The position numbers were made by a program, and so were the translations under genes. Of a stretch of DNA of 64,000 nucleotides, positions 8,719 to 16,370 are shown one piece after another; within the stretch, counting starts at the first letter, position 1; every line of letters starts with the position of its first letter. Below the pieces are notes generated by a model. The model made no database searches. It saw only the letters and a list, made by a program, of their open reading frames with translations, and was not told where the DNA came from. The stretch is taken from assembly GCA_963703165.1 (NCBI GenBank), contig OY969798.1, forward strand, positions 2,666,001 through 2,730,000. The letters are read 5' to 3'. This stretch comes from JBQTKD01 sp963703165 (GTDB lineage: Bacteria; Actinomycetota; Actinomycetes; Sporichthyales; Sporichthyaceae).

Positions 8719-9438
8719 TCAGAGAAGATCGGCGAGGTCCGTCACGACGATGTCGGCACCCCGGGCACGCAGTTCGTCGGCCTGGTCGGCCCGGTCCACC
8801 CCGACGACGAAACCGAAGCCTCCGGCGCGCCCGGCGGTGACCCCGGCGAGCGCGTCCTCGAACACCGCTGCCTGGGCGGGGGCGACGCCTAGATCGTGCG
8901 CTGCGGCGAGGAAGGTGTCCGGGGCCGGCTTGCCGGGCAGGTGTCGGGCCGCGGCTTCGTTGCCGTCGATGCGGGCGGTGAACGAATCGGCCAGGCCGGT
9001 CGAGTTGAGGATCGCGGCGGCGTTCGCGCTGGAGGTGACCACGGCGCAGGCGAGGCCCGCGTCGCGCGCGGCCTGCAGGTAGCGCAGCGTCCCGGGGTAC
9101 ACCTCGACCTCGCCGCGGTCGATCGCGGACTGCACCAGATCGTTCTTGCGGTTGCTGAGGCCCCACACCGTCTGCACGCCGGACGGGTCGTCCTCCTCGC
9201 CGTCGGGCACCGTGATCTCCCGGGAAGCGAGGAACGCACGGGTGCCGTCCAGGCGCGGCTTGCCGTCCACGTACTGGGTGTAGTCGCGCGGCAGCTCGAA
9301 CGGCCTGAGGTCGCGCGCGGTGAGGAACTCGTCGAACATCTGCTTCCAGGCGGCCGCGTGCAGCGTCGCGGTGCGGGTGAGTACGCCGTCCATGTCGAAC
9401 AGGCAGGCGGTGGTACCGGCAGGCAGTCCAAGGGTCAT
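8719..9438 (-). CDS. Beta-phosphoglucomutase-family HAD hydrolase
   Basis: A 239-residue HAD-superfamily protein. Motif I is CLFDMDGVLTRT, with the nucleophile and acid Asp residues. The cap domain carries DGKPRLDGTRAFLASR, typical of the beta-phosphoglucomutase subgroup. Motif II is VVTSSANAA, the lysine is in LPGKPAPDTFL, and motif IV is VFEDALAGVTAG. Expected reaction: beta-glucose 1-phosphate to glucose 6-phosphate through a bisphosphate intermediate. It precedes the GH65 gene in the same operon and completes a short disaccharide phosphorolysis route. A plain sugar phosphatase of the same subgroup is the main alternative. Confidence 0.85.
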   Translation of the reverse strand: MTLGLPAGTTACLFDMDGVLTRTATLHAAAWKQMFDEFLTARDLRPFELPRDYTQYVDGKPRLDGTRAFLASREITVPDGEEDDPSGVQTVWGLSNRKNDLVQSAIDRGEVEVYPGTLRYLQAARDAGLACAVVTSSANAAAILNSTGLADSFTARIDGNEAAARHLPGKPAPDTFLAAAHDLGVAPAQAAVFEDALAGVTAGRAGGFGFVVGVDRADQADELRARGADIVVTDLADLL

Positions 9439-9472
9439 GTGACCGGCTCTACCCCACCGGTCGTCGCCTGAC

Positions 9473-11293
9473 TCAGCCTTCGCCGGCCTCGTCGTCGCCC
9501 GGCTGCACGAGCCCCAGCTCCGAGTACACCAACAGCATCGGACCGATGTCGAAGTTCGAACGGTCCAGATTGCCCGTGGAACGCAGGTAGTTCAGTGACC
9601 CGTCCCATGCGCGGCCGAACTGGATCATGTTCGAGACGACGTTCTCCGGCGCAGTCACCGCAGCCAGCCACTCGGTGAACTCGTCGTCGCTGTCGGGCGG
9701 CGGTACCTCGTGCGCTGCTTTCTCGTCCTCGTCGCGTTCCTCGCCGGCGTAGGCCCACGGGTCGCCCAGCGTGCTGAGCACCTTGACCCGCTCCTCCGCC
9801 AAAGAGAACGGTTCTTCCTTCGCCAGTCTCTCCAGCGCCGAGCGAAGGGCGGCGATGACCGCCGGCTGAAGTTCTTCCGGGCAGCCGCTGAGAGCGACGA
9901 CGTTCGGTGGGCTCACGGTGACCATCGCGGCGACCGCATCCTCGAGTGCCGCCTGGAGTTGCTCCGAAGTCCCGATCTCGGCGGCGACCCGGTATTCCGG
10001 CAGGACCGGGTGTCGGGAGTAGACGACGAGGCTCTCGCGGTCCTCCAACGGTGAGGTGGCGACCTCCAACGTGGCCAGCGTCGGGCCGATCGGGTTGAAC
10101 CACCCGCACAGCAGCAGGACCCCGGCGCGGTCGAGCCACAGCAGGGACCGGTCCGCCTTGCTGTTCTCCGGTCGTGCGGCGACGAAGGAGGCGTGCGATC
10201 CGGTCAGCAACGCGGCGAAGACCTCGCTCAGGAGATCCTCGGCGGTGTCCGGGTCGAGGGCGATCGTGGGCCAGTCCGCCTCGTCGGGCAACGAGGCACC
10301 CCATGCGGCGGCGTCCGCGGCCGGTGAGGTCAGCGACCACAGCAGGTCGTCGGTGCCGTCGAAGTCCTCGACGCGCCCGTGGTTGCGCAGCTCGCTGCTG
10401 GTGCACCACTGCCGGTAGACCAGGACACCCTCGTCGTCGATCCAGGATCCGAGCAGGTTCGCGCCCGGCGCGTCCCACAGCGCCTTGGTCGCCACCAGCG
10501 CCGCCGTCGGCACCGCCTCGGCGGGGATCTGCGGCAGCACAAGCTCGCTGCGCCAGCTCACGCCGAGCAGGCGGTGCTCGGAGAATCCGGCGATCAGCTC
10601 CCAGACGTTGCCCTCGCCCGACTCGTCGGCCTGGACGATCCGCAGCGTCGTGTCGTCGGCCTCGACCTCCTCGGCCTCCATCCGCTCACCGAAGCCGCGG
10701 GCGATCTCCTCCATCGAAGGGAACCAGCCGGTGATCGGGTCCAGTACCCACTCGGGGCGCTCCCGCTGCGCGGTGGGGTAGTAGTTCACCGCGTCGGGCA
10801 CCTCGCGGGGCGCGCTCTTGTCCTGGGGGTGCGTGAACAGCGGGATGCCGTTCAGTTTCCGCGCCAACGGCTCGACCGCGGCCTCACAGAACCACCCGGC
10901 CAACTTCGCGGCCTCGGAGAACCGGATCGTCCAGCGGTTCCACTCCAGAGGGGCAGTCATCGCGGCCAGGGCGTGCAGCGACTGGTCGGTGGGGTCGACC
11001 CAGAAGCTCCACCCGGCTGTGAACTGATTGAGCGTCAGTGCCGCGGCTGCCGCGGCGTGGGCATCGGCGACGGACCCGAGCAGGGGAATGTCGAGGCGCC
11101 AGGCGCAGACGTCGTCCTCGAGGAGCTCGAGGGTGAAACGCTGCTCGAGGCGCCCGTGCCAGTAGCTGAAGCCGTCGTCGTTGAACTCGACCCAGTCCGG
11201 GTCCGGCCACAGGTAGCCGGCGCAGAAGTTCTCCGCGAGTGCCCTGACGTCCACTACTTCCCCCACGTGCCCTCGGCGTTGCGTGTGCTCCAT
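9473..11293 (-). CDS. Large cytosolic protein of unknown function, apparent tandem YbjN-like modules
   Basis: A 606-residue acidic, soluble protein that I do not recognise. It appears to hold three similar alpha/beta modules (roughly residues 40-160, 220-345 and 365-500). Each alternates strands rich in Trp/Leu (SYWHGRLEQRFTLELLE, WELIAGFSEHRLLGVSWRS, SLLWLDRAGVLLLCGWF) with Ala-rich helices, reminiscent of YbjN/type III chaperone-like folds. No catalytic motif, signal or membrane segment is visible. The last 100 residues are a highly acidic linker (DEDEKAAHEVPPPDSDDEF) and a helical tail. The ATG at 11293 has little room for a ribosome site; a downstream GTG (VDVRALAEN) is an alternative. 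It sits 9 bp after the MaoC gene. Confidence 0.6.
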   Translation of the reverse strand: MEHTQRRGHVGEVVDVRALAENFCAGYLWPDPDWVEFNDDGFSYWHGRLEQRFTLELLEDDVCAWRLDIPLLGSVADAHAAAAAALTLNQFTAGWSFWVDPTDQSLHALAAMTAPLEWNRWTIRFSEAAKLAGWFCEAAVEPLARKLNGIPLFTHPQDKSAPREVPDAVNYYPTAQRERPEWVLDPITGWFPSMEEIARGFGERMEAEEVEADDTTLRIVQADESGEGNVWELIAGFSEHRLLGVSWRSELVLPQIPAEAVPTAALVATKALWDAPGANLLGSWIDDEGVLVYRQWCTSSELRNHGRVEDFDGTDDLLWSLTSPAADAAAWGASLPDEADWPTIALDPDTAEDLLSEVFAALLTGSHASFVAARPENSKADRSLLWLDRAGVLLLCGWFNPIGPTLATLEVATSPLEDRESLVVYSRHPVLPEYRVAAEIGTSEQLQAALEDAVAAMVTVSPPNVVALSGCPEELQPAVIAALRSALERLAKEEPFSLAEERVKVLSTLGDPWAYAGEERDEDEKAAHEVPPPDSDDEFTEWLAAVTAPENVVSNMIQFGRAWDGSLNYLRSTGNLDRSNFDIGPMLLVYSELGLVQPGDDEAGEG

Positions 11294-11302
11294 CCTTCCC
11301 GA

Positions 11303-11752
11303 TCAGCCGCGGGTGCGGATCATCGCGTCGAGTTCGACCTCGAGCACGAGGTACCCGTCCTGGTCGGTGATGGTCGTGTACAGCGCGAGGATCGCGTCCT
11401 TGCCCGGGCCACGCATCGTCACCCCGACCACCCGGCTGGTGCCGGTGAGCACCGAGCCGGGCCGGACCGGTCGCCTGAAGCGCGTCGTCAGACCGCGTCC
11501 GACGCCGGCCGCGACGCGGTCGGTGAACACCGGGATCATCAGCTTCTGGTAGACGCCCAGGGTGTGCAGACCGCTGGCGATGACCTCGCCGAACGGGCCC
11601 TCCTTCGCGGCCGCCGGGTCGATGTGCATCGCCTGCGGGTCCCACAGTTCCGCGAACGCGATGATCTCCGCCTCGTCCACGTGGTGGGTGCCCAGCTGGA
11701 ACTCCGTACCGACGTGCAGATCCTCGGCGTACAGCAGGTCGTCCTCGCTCAT
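11303..11752 (-). CDS. MaoC-like (R)-hydratase family protein
   Basis: A 149-residue single hot-dog domain. The family signature runs from EIIAFAELWDPQAMHIDPAAA (hydratase motif with the Asp/His pair) to GEVIASGLHTLGVYQKLMI. The later RRPVRPGSVLTGTSRV strand is also typical. These proteins hydrate enoyl-CoA or act as related thioesters' dehydratases. The ATG at 11752 is given; a GTG nine bases further out (11761) is equally possible. The nearest upstream gene on the same strand is the DUF899 gene, whose stop is about 21 bp from this start, so the three minus genes 12475-9473 may form one operon. Confidence 0.8.
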   Translation of the reverse strand: MSEDDLLYAEDLHVGTEFQLGTHHVDEAEIIAFAELWDPQAMHIDPAAAKEGPFGEVIASGLHTLGVYQKLMIPVFTDRVAAGVGRGLTTRFRRPVRPGSVLTGTSRVVGVTMRGPGKDAILALYTTITDQDGYLVLEVELDAMIRTRG

Positions 11753-11782
11753 GCCCTTCACCCTGCCGGCCGCCGCGGCCGT

Positions 11783-12475
11783 TCAGTACGTCAGGCTCGG
11801 GTACCAGTCGGTGCCGCGACCACCGGGTGTGGTGTCGAGCAGGTTCCACAGCGCGTCCCACTCGATGGCCCCACGGGCGTCCTGGCCGGGGTCGTTCATG
11901 TTCATGCCGATCTCCTCGGCCCAGAAGTGCCGCACGACCCCGTCGCGTCGGGTGAAGACGTTGTACCCGGCGTCGTCGTTGTCCTCGGCGTTGACGTAGG
12001 CGCGGGTGTAGTTCCCGGACGGGTCGCTGAAAACCGGCATGTCCGTCCAGCCGCGCTCCTTCGCGGCGGCGACGAGGCGGTCGATCGGCGCGCGGGCGGT
12101 GAAGGCGAGGGCCACGCGCTGCTGGACGTCGGCGACCTTGTTGCTGAGGCTCGCCATCCACGAGGTGCACATCGGGCAGGGGCTGTCGCGGTCCGACCCG
12201 AACATGTAGCTGTAGATGACCAGGGTGTCGTGCTCGCCGAACATCTCGCTCAGCGTCGTCTGCCGACCGTCCGCACCGATGAACGTGAAGTCCTCGGGGA
12301 CCTCGCCACCGGACGGAAGTTCACGGCGCTGCTGCGCGACGCGTTCCTTCATGCGCCGCAGCTCGATCTCCTCGACCAACAGGGCCTGCCGGGCCGCGCG
12401 GTACTCCGGGGTCTCGCCGGGGTGGCTGACGGTGTTGGTGGCGGCCAACTCGGCGGCGGGCTTGAGGGTGCTCAC
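11783..12475 (-). CDS. DUF899-family thioredoxin-fold protein
   Basis: A 230-residue DUF899 protein. After a helical N-terminus (TPEYRAARQALLVEEIELRR) comes a thioredoxin-like fold with LVIYSYMFG, a redox-type SPCPMCTSWMASL (C-x2-C) motif, GWTDMPVFSDPSG and YNVFTRRDGVVRHFWAEE. Family function is unproven; a dithiol redox role is plausible from the CPMC motif. The GTG start is preceded by GGAAGAGG at about 6 bp on the minus strand. An upstream in-frame extension lacks similarity and runs through the esterase gene. It is divergent from the esterase. Confidence 0.8.
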   Translation of the reverse strand: MSTLKPAAELAATNTVSHPGETPEYRAARQALLVEEIELRRMKERVAQQRRELPSGGEVPEDFTFIGADGRQTTLSEMFGEHDTLVIYSYMFGSDRDSPCPMCTSWMASLSNKVADVQQRVALAFTARAPIDRLVAAAKERGWTDMPVFSDPSGNYTRAYVNAEDNDDAGYNVFTRRDGVVRHFWAEEIGMNMNDPGQDARGAIEWDALWNLLDTTPGGRGTDWYPSLTY

Positions 12476-12550
12476 GTCGGTACCTCTTCCTTCGCTCACG
12501 TTGTGCAGCTCTACCCAGTACGACCCGGTCACAGCTCCGAACTCATCGGT

Positions 12551-13423
12551 GTGCGACTGACTGACCGGGTGCAGGCGACGCTGATCCACGCGAGCGCGCG
12601 CTTCACCGTGCGCTACGGGGCGAACCTGCGTTTCGCCGGGCAGGACCTTCCGGGGCCGACACGGATCGCGGTGCCGACGCGGCACGGGGCGGTGCCGGTC
12701 TTCGTGTACCGAGCGCCCGGCGTGGCTGCGCCCGCGCCCGTGTGCGTGCATTTCCACGGTGGTGCGTGGTTGATGCGGTACCCGCAGATGGACGACTGGT
12801 GGTGCCGCTACCTCGCTGCCACCGCCGGGGTGGTCGTGCTCAACGTCGACTTCCGCACGGGGCCGTACGTCGCGTATCCGGTGGCGCAGGAGCAGTGCCA
12901 CGATGTCGTCGCGCATGTGGCTCGCTCCGGCCCGGAGCTCGGGCTCGACCCCGATCGGATCGTGGTCAGCGGTTTCTCCTCCGGGGGAGGGCTGGCGGCG
13001 TCAGTCTGCCTGCAGGCGCGGGAATCCGGTGCGGCGCGGCCGGTGCTGCAGGTGCTCGGCGTCCCGGCGCTCGATCTCGCGAGCGACGTTCCCGCGGAAA
13101 CATCCGGGATGATCAATCCCTCGTTCCGCGAGCTGGTGCGTCGGGTCTACTTCCCCGATGCGGCACGGCGGTCGGAGCCCTACGCCTCACCGGTGCTCGC
13201 GACGGACCTGTCGGGGTTGCCGCCGGCGGTGATCTGCACCGCGCAGTACGACGCGCTGCGTGGCGACGGGGATCGCTACGCCGAGCGGCTGCGGGAGGCC
13301 GGGGTACCGGTCACGTATGACCTCACGCCCGGCGTGGACCACTACTTCCTCACCGCGGACCCCGCGCGGGCCCGGACGACGATGGCGATGATCGCGGAGG
13401 CCGTGGTGCGCGCGACCTCTTGA
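12551..13423 (+). CDS. Alpha/beta hydrolase (HSL-type esterase)
   Basis: A 290-residue esterase of the hormone-sensitive-lipase family. The oxyanion motif is VHFHGGAW, the nucleophile is in VVSGFSSGGGLAAS, the acid in QYDALRGDGDRY, and the histidine in GVDHYF. It should hydrolyse short acyl esters in the cytoplasm. The GTG at 12551 is the first good start before similarity begins. The same frame is open for about 2 kb upstream but only as antisense of other genes. The halohydrin dehalogenase-like gene follows 75 bp downstream with its own promoter, so co-regulation is not certain. Confidence 0.82.
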   Translation: MRLTDRVQATLIHASARFTVRYGANLRFAGQDLPGPTRIAVPTRHGAVPVFVYRAPGVAAPAPVCVHFHGGAWLMRYPQMDDWWCRYLAATAGVVVLNVDFRTGPYVAYPVAQEQCHDVVAHVARSGPELGLDPDRIVVSGFSSGGGLAASVCLQARESGAARPVLQVLGVPALDLASDVPAETSGMINPSFRELVRRVYFPDAARRSEPYASPVLATDLSGLPPAVICTAQYDALRGDGDRYAERLREAGVPVTYDLTPGVDHYFLTADPARARTTMAMIAEAVVRATS

Positions 13424-13449
13424 CCTGGTCCTGCCAAATCCGTGATAGT
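13420..13449 (+). promoter_or_regulatory. Candidate promoter of the dehalogenase-TetR operon
   Basis: TTGACC at 13420-13425 and GATAGT at 13444-13449 are separated by 18 bp. The -35 box overlaps the stop codon of the esterase. The operator-like inverted repeat begins inside the -10 box, as expected for TetR repression. Confidence 0.45.
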
Positions 13450-13482
13450 GACGTCAGCTTCACTAATGACGTTGACGTCACT
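13447..13482. promoter_or_regulatory. TetR-type operator, inverted repeat AGTGACGTCA-16 bp-TGACGTCACT
   Basis: The arms 13447-13456 and 13473-13482 are perfect reverse complements, and a third TGACGT element lies between them. The site is 16 bp upstream of the dehalogenase-like start and overlaps the candidate promoter. The operon's own second gene encodes a TetR regulator, the likely ligand. Confidence 0.6.
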
Positions 13483-13498
13483 TTCACGGGAGTAGGAC

Positions 13499-14197
13499 AT
13501 GAGCGGACGGTTGCTGGGCAAGCGGGTACTGGTCACCAACGCCGACCGTTACGGCGGCCCGCCGGTGATCGAGCTGTTCGGCAAGGAGGGCGCCGAGGTC
13601 ATCGCCGACACATCGGACTACCTCGACCCCGAGGCACCGCGGCGTGTGATCACCGAGGCCGGGCACATCGACGTGCTCATCGCGAACTTCGCCGGACCGC
13701 TGTCGATCATGCCGTTCACCACGATGCTCGGTCCGGTGCAGGACGCCCCCGAGGCCGACTTCCAGGGCTACCTCGACGAGTTGGTCTGGCCGTTCATCCG
13801 CTTCATCCAGGCGACGCTGCCGCAGATGATCGAGCGTCGGGCGGGCAAGATCGTCGGCATCACCAGTGCCTCGACGCTGCGCGCGATCCCCGGTCTGGCC
13901 GTCTACACCGCGGCCCGGGGCGCGCAGAACGCCTTCGTCATGTGCACCGGTGCCGAGGTGGCCCCGCACAATGTGCAGGTGAATGCGATCGCGCCGGCGT
14001 TCTTCGAGAACAACACCTACTTCACCCCGGAGATGCTCGCCGACCCGGCGATCCGCCAGTCCCTGGTGGACAACATCCCCGCCGGTCGTATCGGTGAGGG
14101 CTACGAGGGCGCCGAACTCGTCCTCTCCCTGGCCGGGGACGCGAGCAACTTCCTCGCCGGTCAGGTCATCGCCTTCTCCGGCGGCTGGGCGACGTGA
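13499..14197 (+). CDS. Probable halohydrin dehalogenase (SDR-derived, S-Y-R triad)
   Basis: A 232-residue SDR-fold protein that lacks the glycine-rich NAD(P) motif. In its place is T13-x4-Y18-x-G20 (VTNADRYGG), the halide-pocket signature of halohydrin dehalogenases. The catalytic triad is S123-x12-Y136-x3-R140, with Arg instead of the SDR Lys, exactly the spacing known for HheC-type enzymes. ITSAS...YTAAR and PAFFENNTYFTPEM also match the family's layout. Such enzymes convert vicinal haloalcohols to epoxides and add anions such as cyanide or azide to epoxides, without cofactor. The TetR gene overlaps its stop by GTGA. An atypical SDR reductase is the less likely alternative. Confidence 0.78.
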   Translation: MSGRLLGKRVLVTNADRYGGPPVIELFGKEGAEVIADTSDYLDPEAPRRVITEAGHIDVLIANFAGPLSIMPFTTMLGPVQDAPEADFQGYLDELVWPFIRFIQATLPQMIERRAGKIVGITSASTLRAIPGLAVYTAARGAQNAFVMCTGAEVAPHNVQVNAIAPAFFENNTYFTPEMLADPAIRQSLVDNIPAGRIGEGYEGAELVLSLAGDASNFLAGQVIAFSGGWAT

Positions 14198-14820
14198 CCG
14201 CGACCCCGGTGGCCGTGGCGCCGACAGCTCGCGGTCGCGAGATGCGGCGGCGCCTGATCGAGGCTGCCGGGGAGGTGTTCGCCGAGCGGGGGTACCGCGA
14301 CACGCGCGTCACCGACATCACCACCGCGGCGGGCACGGCGTCGGGGAACTTCTATCGGCATTTCACGAACAAGAACGAGATCCTGCTCGCGGTGCTCGGC
14401 GACCCGCTGGAGGACCTGCTCGCCTGCGCGAGCCCTCCGGACGGTGCGCCCACCAAGGAGCAACTGACCGCGTGGAACACGGAGTACTTCGTGGTCTACG
14501 CCCGCCACCGACGGATCTACCGGGTGATGCGCGAAGCCGCCGCAGCCGGTGAGGACGCAGGGTTCTCCGAACTCTGGGTGGCACAACGCGCACGCTTCGT
14601 CGGCCGGGTGAAGACTTGGCTGGACGGCCTCTCCCGAGTCGGTGTCGAACTGCCGGAGGACACCGCCCTGATGGCCGAGGCCCTCGTGAGCATGCGCGAA
14701 CAGCTGTCCTACGTGCACCTGGGACTGGCAACTCGGCAGCCCTCGGCCGCACGCGTGCGACAGCTGGGAACAGCCGTCGGGGAGCTGTGGCACCGCTGCC
14801 TCGGCTCCCCGGCCGGCTGA
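14194..14820 (+). CDS. TetR-family regulator, partner of the dehalogenase-like gene
   Basis: A 208-residue TetR regulator. The N-terminal helix-turn-helix covers about residues 20-65 (RLIEAAGEVFAERGYRDTRV ... SGNFYRHFTNKNEILLAVL). The C-terminal ligand domain resembles the group with YFVVYARHRRIYRVMREAAA, which is also present in the TetR at 19780-20448; both may bind acyl or other hydrophobic ligands. The GTG start overlaps the stop of the dehalogenase-like gene, so translation is coupled. Autoregulation through the inverted repeat at 13447-13482 is the simplest model. Confidence 0.85.
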   Translation: MTATPVAVAPTARGREMRRRLIEAAGEVFAERGYRDTRVTDITTAAGTASGNFYRHFTNKNEILLAVLGDPLEDLLACASPPDGAPTKEQLTAWNTEYFVVYARHRRIYRVMREAAAAGEDAGFSELWVAQRARFVGRVKTWLDGLSRVGVELPEDTALMAEALVSMREQLSYVHLGLATRQPSAARVRQLGTAVGELWHRCLGSPAG

Positions 14821-14864
14821 ACGGCGGGTAGACCCGCCCGTCCTGGCGTGATCGGATGATGTGC

Positions 14865-15506
14865 ATGAGCACGGAGCCGGTCGACGTCACCGCACCGGAA
14901 CCGCTGCCGCCGCTTCCCCCGCCCAGCCGCTCGCCGCAGACCCCGACGGTCCTCATCGCCCTGCTGGCGACCCTGCTGCTCGTCTCCGCCTCGCTCACCG
15001 CGACGCTCGTGCACAACCGCGACGTGACCTCCGCCGACGGCGTCCAGATCGGTGACTGCGTTCGTCCGCTGAAGTCCGGCCTGATCTCCGCTTCCGGGGA
15101 CCAGATCAGCCAGGCCCCCGCAGACGTCGTCGACTGCGCGGAGCCCGGCGCCGCCTACCGGGTGGCACTGGCGGCCCGCGGGGCCTACGGTGCGTGCCCC
15201 GACCCGGCGTACCGGGTGCAGCGGGTCGGCGTCGGAACCATCGAGGAACGAACGCTGTGCATGACCTACAACGTGCACACCGACGAATGCTTCGTCGAGT
15301 CGCCCCTCACCGAGGCCGGACCCTACGACTGTGCGCGGGGCCCCCGCCCCGGCGCGATCCGGGTGCTGCGGGTCGTCGAGGGCGCCGCGGACCCGATGCG
15401 CTGCGTCGGCCTGTCCGACAAGCTGCTGGTGGTCACGGTTCCCGAGCCGGCCACGACGTTCTGTTACGTGACGTACGCCTCTGACGACGGGGTACGTGTG
15501 ACCTGA
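14865..15506 (+). CDS. Membrane-anchored extracytoplasmic protein, LppU/SCO3897-like
   Basis: A 213-residue protein with a Pro-rich cytoplasmic N-terminus, one membrane segment (VLIALLATLLLVSASLTATLV, about residues 29-49) and an external domain. That domain starts VQIGDCVRP and has a second Cys in VVDCAEPG and a third in YGACPDP, a pattern resembling the LppU/SCO3897 lipoprotein family. More paired Cys residues follow, so disulfides are likely. Function unknown. The ATG at 14865 is preferred; ATGs at 14856 and 14859 are also in frame. Confidence 0.65.
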   Translation: MSTEPVDVTAPEPLPPLPPPSRSPQTPTVLIALLATLLLVSASLTATLVHNRDVTSADGVQIGDCVRPLKSGLISASGDQISQAPADVVDCAEPGAAYRVALAARGAYGACPDPAYRVQRVGVGTIEERTLCMTYNVHTDECFVESPLTEAGPYDCARGPRPGAIRVLRVVEGAADPMRCVGLSDKLLVVTVPEPATTFCYVTYASDDGVRVT

Positions 15507-15596
15507 CAAGAGGCCAGGAATTCCGGGAAGGGAAACCGGATATGGTCGGTTGGGTTAGACAGACGTACGTGAAGCGCTGAGATGGGATGGACAGAC

Positions 15597-16253
15597 ATGG
15601 GACTCCGTATCGGAGACACCGCACCTGACTTCGAGGTGGAAAGCACCGAGGGCACGATCAAGTTCCACGAGTGGATCGGCGACTCGTGGGCCGTGCTGTT
15701 CTCGCACCCGAAGGACTTCACCCCGGTCTGTACCACCGAACTCGGCTACATGGCGAAGATCAAGCCGGAGTTCGACAAGCGCAACACCAAGATCATCGGC
15801 CTGTCCGTCGACGCGACCACCGACCACGAGGGCTGGGCTCGCGACATCGAGGAGACCCAGGGCACCGCGCCGAACTACCCGCTGATCGGTGACAACGACT
15901 TCGTCGTCTCCAAGCTGTACGGAATGCTCCCCGCCGAGATCTCGGGTGTGGCCGGCGAGCGCACCGCCATGGACAACATGACGGTCCGCAACGTCTTCGT
16001 CGTCGGCCCGGACAAGAAGATCAAGCTGATCCTCATCTATCCGATGACGACCGGCCGCAACTTCGACGAGGTCCTGCGCGTCATCGACTCCCTCCAGCTC
16101 ACCGCCGCGCACAAGGTCGCGACCCCGGTGAACTGGCAGCCCGGCGACAACGTCATCATCGCCGGCTCGGTGAACAACGAGCAGGCCAAGGAACTCTTCG
16201 GCACCTGGGACGAACCCAAGCCCTACATCCGCATCGTTCCGCAGCCCAAGTAG
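15597..16253 (+). CDS. 1-Cys peroxiredoxin (Prx6-type)
   Basis: A 218-residue peroxiredoxin. The AhpC/TSA domain has the active-site region SHPKDFTPVCTTELGYMAKI with the peroxidatic Cys. The C-terminal dimer domain (NWQPGDNVIIAGSVNNEQAK) is typical of the Prx6 subgroup, which lacks a resolving Cys. It reduces hydrogen and alkyl peroxides in the cytoplasm using low-molecular thiols or redoxins. The start is placed at ATG 15597 after a GGGATGG element; ATG 15582 would add five residues. The 80-bp repeat downstream may terminate its transcript. Confidence 0.9.
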   Translation: MGLRIGDTAPDFEVESTEGTIKFHEWIGDSWAVLFSHPKDFTPVCTTELGYMAKIKPEFDKRNTKIIGLSVDATTDHEGWARDIEETQGTAPNYPLIGDNDFVVSKLYGMLPAEISGVAGERTAMDNMTVRNVFVVGPDKKIKLILIYPMTTGRNFDEVLRVIDSLQLTAAHKVATPVNWQPGDNVIIAGSVNNEQAKELFGTWDEPKPYIRIVPQPK

Positions 16254-16290
16254 TCCGCTACGCCGCGGTGCGTTCTGGGGCGCCGACGTC

Positions 16291-16370
16291 GTAAACGATC
16301 CACGTTGCAACGCGTGTGACTCGGTCTGAGCGTGCGGTCCGTCCCACCAGTCACAACGTGGATCGTTTAC
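16291..16370. repeat. 80-bp dispersed hairpin repeat, copy 1
   Basis: The arms GTAAACGATCCACGTTG (16291-16307) and its exact complement (16354-16370) enclose an inner stem TGACT/AGTCA. The same element with identical arms and the same total length is at 37628-37707. It lies between convergent genes, and its right arm supplies the TAA stop codon of the sigma factor. It could act as a bidirectional terminator. Confidence 0.85.

Noticed and set aside
10379..12550. A 2-kb open reading frame on the plus strand leading into the esterase gene
   Set aside because: It is antisense to three genes with clear family similarity; high GC keeps alternative frames open. Only the part from 12551 has protein-like features.
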